NCBI RefSeq assembly: GCF_006385705.1
Contig: NZ_VFRQ01000006.1
Location: 310,001 to 374,000 of the forward strand
DNA from: Pontibacter mangrovi
GTDB lineage: Bacteria > Bacteroidota > Bacteroidia > Cytophagales > Hymenobacteraceae
Direction of reading: 5' to 3'
DNA: 64,000 nt
Shown in pieces: positions 63,844-64,000 of this stretch. Position 1 is the first letter of the stretch. Each line of letters opens with the position of its first letter. The notes under the pieces were generated by a model. The model did no database searches. It worked only from the letters and a program-made list of their open reading frames with translations, and was not told where the DNA came from. The position numbers and the translations under genes were made by a program.

Positions 63844-63851
63844 CAAATGTA
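63844..63851 (-). promoter_or_regulatory. -7 promoter box of the CBS gene
   Basis: TACATTTG on the minus strand fits TAnnTTTG and lies 27 bases before the ATG. The sequence from 63818 to 64000 otherwise holds only an inverted pair TCAGGCCC/GGGCCTGA (about 63933-63965) and no supported gene. Confidence 0.45.
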
Positions 63852-64000
63852 AAGAAAATAAGCCACATCGTAGCCCCTGCACGTACATTGGCAGGTACAG
63901 CGGGTGCCACAGCCATGGAAATACATCGCCTTCAGGCCCCTCTCATAACCCTGACGAAGGGCCTGAGGTTCCGGCAGAATGGCTATATTAGCGGCAACTA

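Larger units (their letters stand above)
1..64000. repeat. Dispersed AAGTATR word family
   Basis: AAGTATA or AAGTATG (complements TATACTT and CATACTT) recurs across the window in genes and between them. In 9121-12190 it is present at 9174, 9182, 9310, 9809, 9867, 9896, 9984, 10195, 10362, 10511, 10551, 10636, 11379, 11597, 11975, 11995, 12097 and 12182. It uses every codon frame: Lys-Tyr AAG TAT at 13475, Ile-Leu ATA CTT at 61232, Tyr-Thr TAT ACT at 27122 and Leu-Tyr-Phe TTA TAC TTT at 24533. Rare C variants occur, near 44761 and 63069. Confidence 0.85.

Noticed and set aside
63915..64000. A plus-strand ATG frame running off the right edge (starts MEIHRLQAPLITLTKG)
   Set aside because: Only 28 codons are visible, they overlap a TCAGGCCC/GGGCCTGA inverted repeat, and nothing supports coding. 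It cannot be judged from this window.
1..64000. Long frames antisense to real genes, for example at 15793-16968, 60416-61732, 62792-63991 and 37048-38364
   Set aside because: They mirror well-supported genes (GH20, adeC, the CBS-type enzyme, the radical SAM protein) in GC-rich DNA, have no family motifs, and are Val/His/Leu/Arg-rich as expected of shadows.
1..64000. CRISPR array, tRNA, rRNA or prophage
   Set aside because: No regularly spaced direct repeats, cloverleaf-like genes, rRNA-like sequence, integrase or phage genes were seen.

Overview
This looks like a chromosome segment of a Bacteroidota bacterium in the order Cytophagales, most like Hymenobacteraceae (Pontibacter-type). The evidence is a SusC/SusD pair, a second TonB receptor with a DUF4249 lipoprotein, DUF5916, DUF5687, DUF3857 and S46-peptidase proteins, lipoboxes typical of the phylum, and several TAnnTTTG promoter boxes. 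Coding DNA is fairly GC-rich and long intergenic gaps are repeat-rich. No rRNA, tRNA, CRISPR array, prophage or insertion-sequence transposase was seen. The 5' edge cuts a HEAT/cyclophilin gene.

Layout. 0-10 kb: prolyl isomerase, VOC protein, thioredoxin-like protein, NAD-dependent epimerase, DUF1684 lipoprotein, AraC regulator, secreted alpha/beta hydrolase, an AT-rich orphan and OsmC. 10-24 kb: ABC exporter pair, YidD, S46 dipeptidyl-peptidase, GH20 hexosaminidase and a four-gene SusCD operon. 24-38.6 kb: PorV/PorQ-like barrel, CPA1 antiporter, a helix-hairpin-helix/barrel protein, an ArsI-GNAT-SigZ arsenic module, a DUF3857/transglutaminase operon, and the paired DNA-metabolism genes of the TIGR03915/TIGR03916 type with a small gene between them. 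38.7-54 kb: BamA-like barrel, Dps, CvfB, DUF5916 barrel, a TIP30-like reductase, a methyltransferase, a TonB receptor/DUF4249 operon and a retropepsin-RimK-AstE operon. 55-64 kb: sorbosone dehydrogenase, alpha/beta hydrolase, DUF502, a lipoprotein-cmk-ispH operon, adenine deaminase, a response regulator and a cystathionine beta-synthase-type enzyme.

The most unusual signal is not a gene. The word AAGTATR (TATACTT/CATACTT on the other strand) is scattered over the whole window in genes, in all codon frames, and between genes. In 9121-12190 I count 18 AAGTAT/ATACTT in about 3.07 kb, against roughly one expected from base composition, and all 18 have a purine as the seventh base. Copies also sit as inverted pairs in terminator stems or in hairpin loops, as uptake sequences do in Neisseria and Haemophilus. 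A second signal is a structured intergenic repeat of about 350-450 bp with four copies (12.2, 28.4, 42.1, 54.3 kb), bounded by a CCCCTCC/GGAGGGG palindrome and a conserved hairpin.

How the genes work together: much of the region serves surface nutrition (SusCD, TonB receptors, GH20, S46 peptidase, secreted hydrolases), envelope barrels and stress functions (Dps, OsmC, arsenic module), with a few housekeeping genes. Start sites are my choice where several are possible; hand-counted site positions may be off by a base or two.
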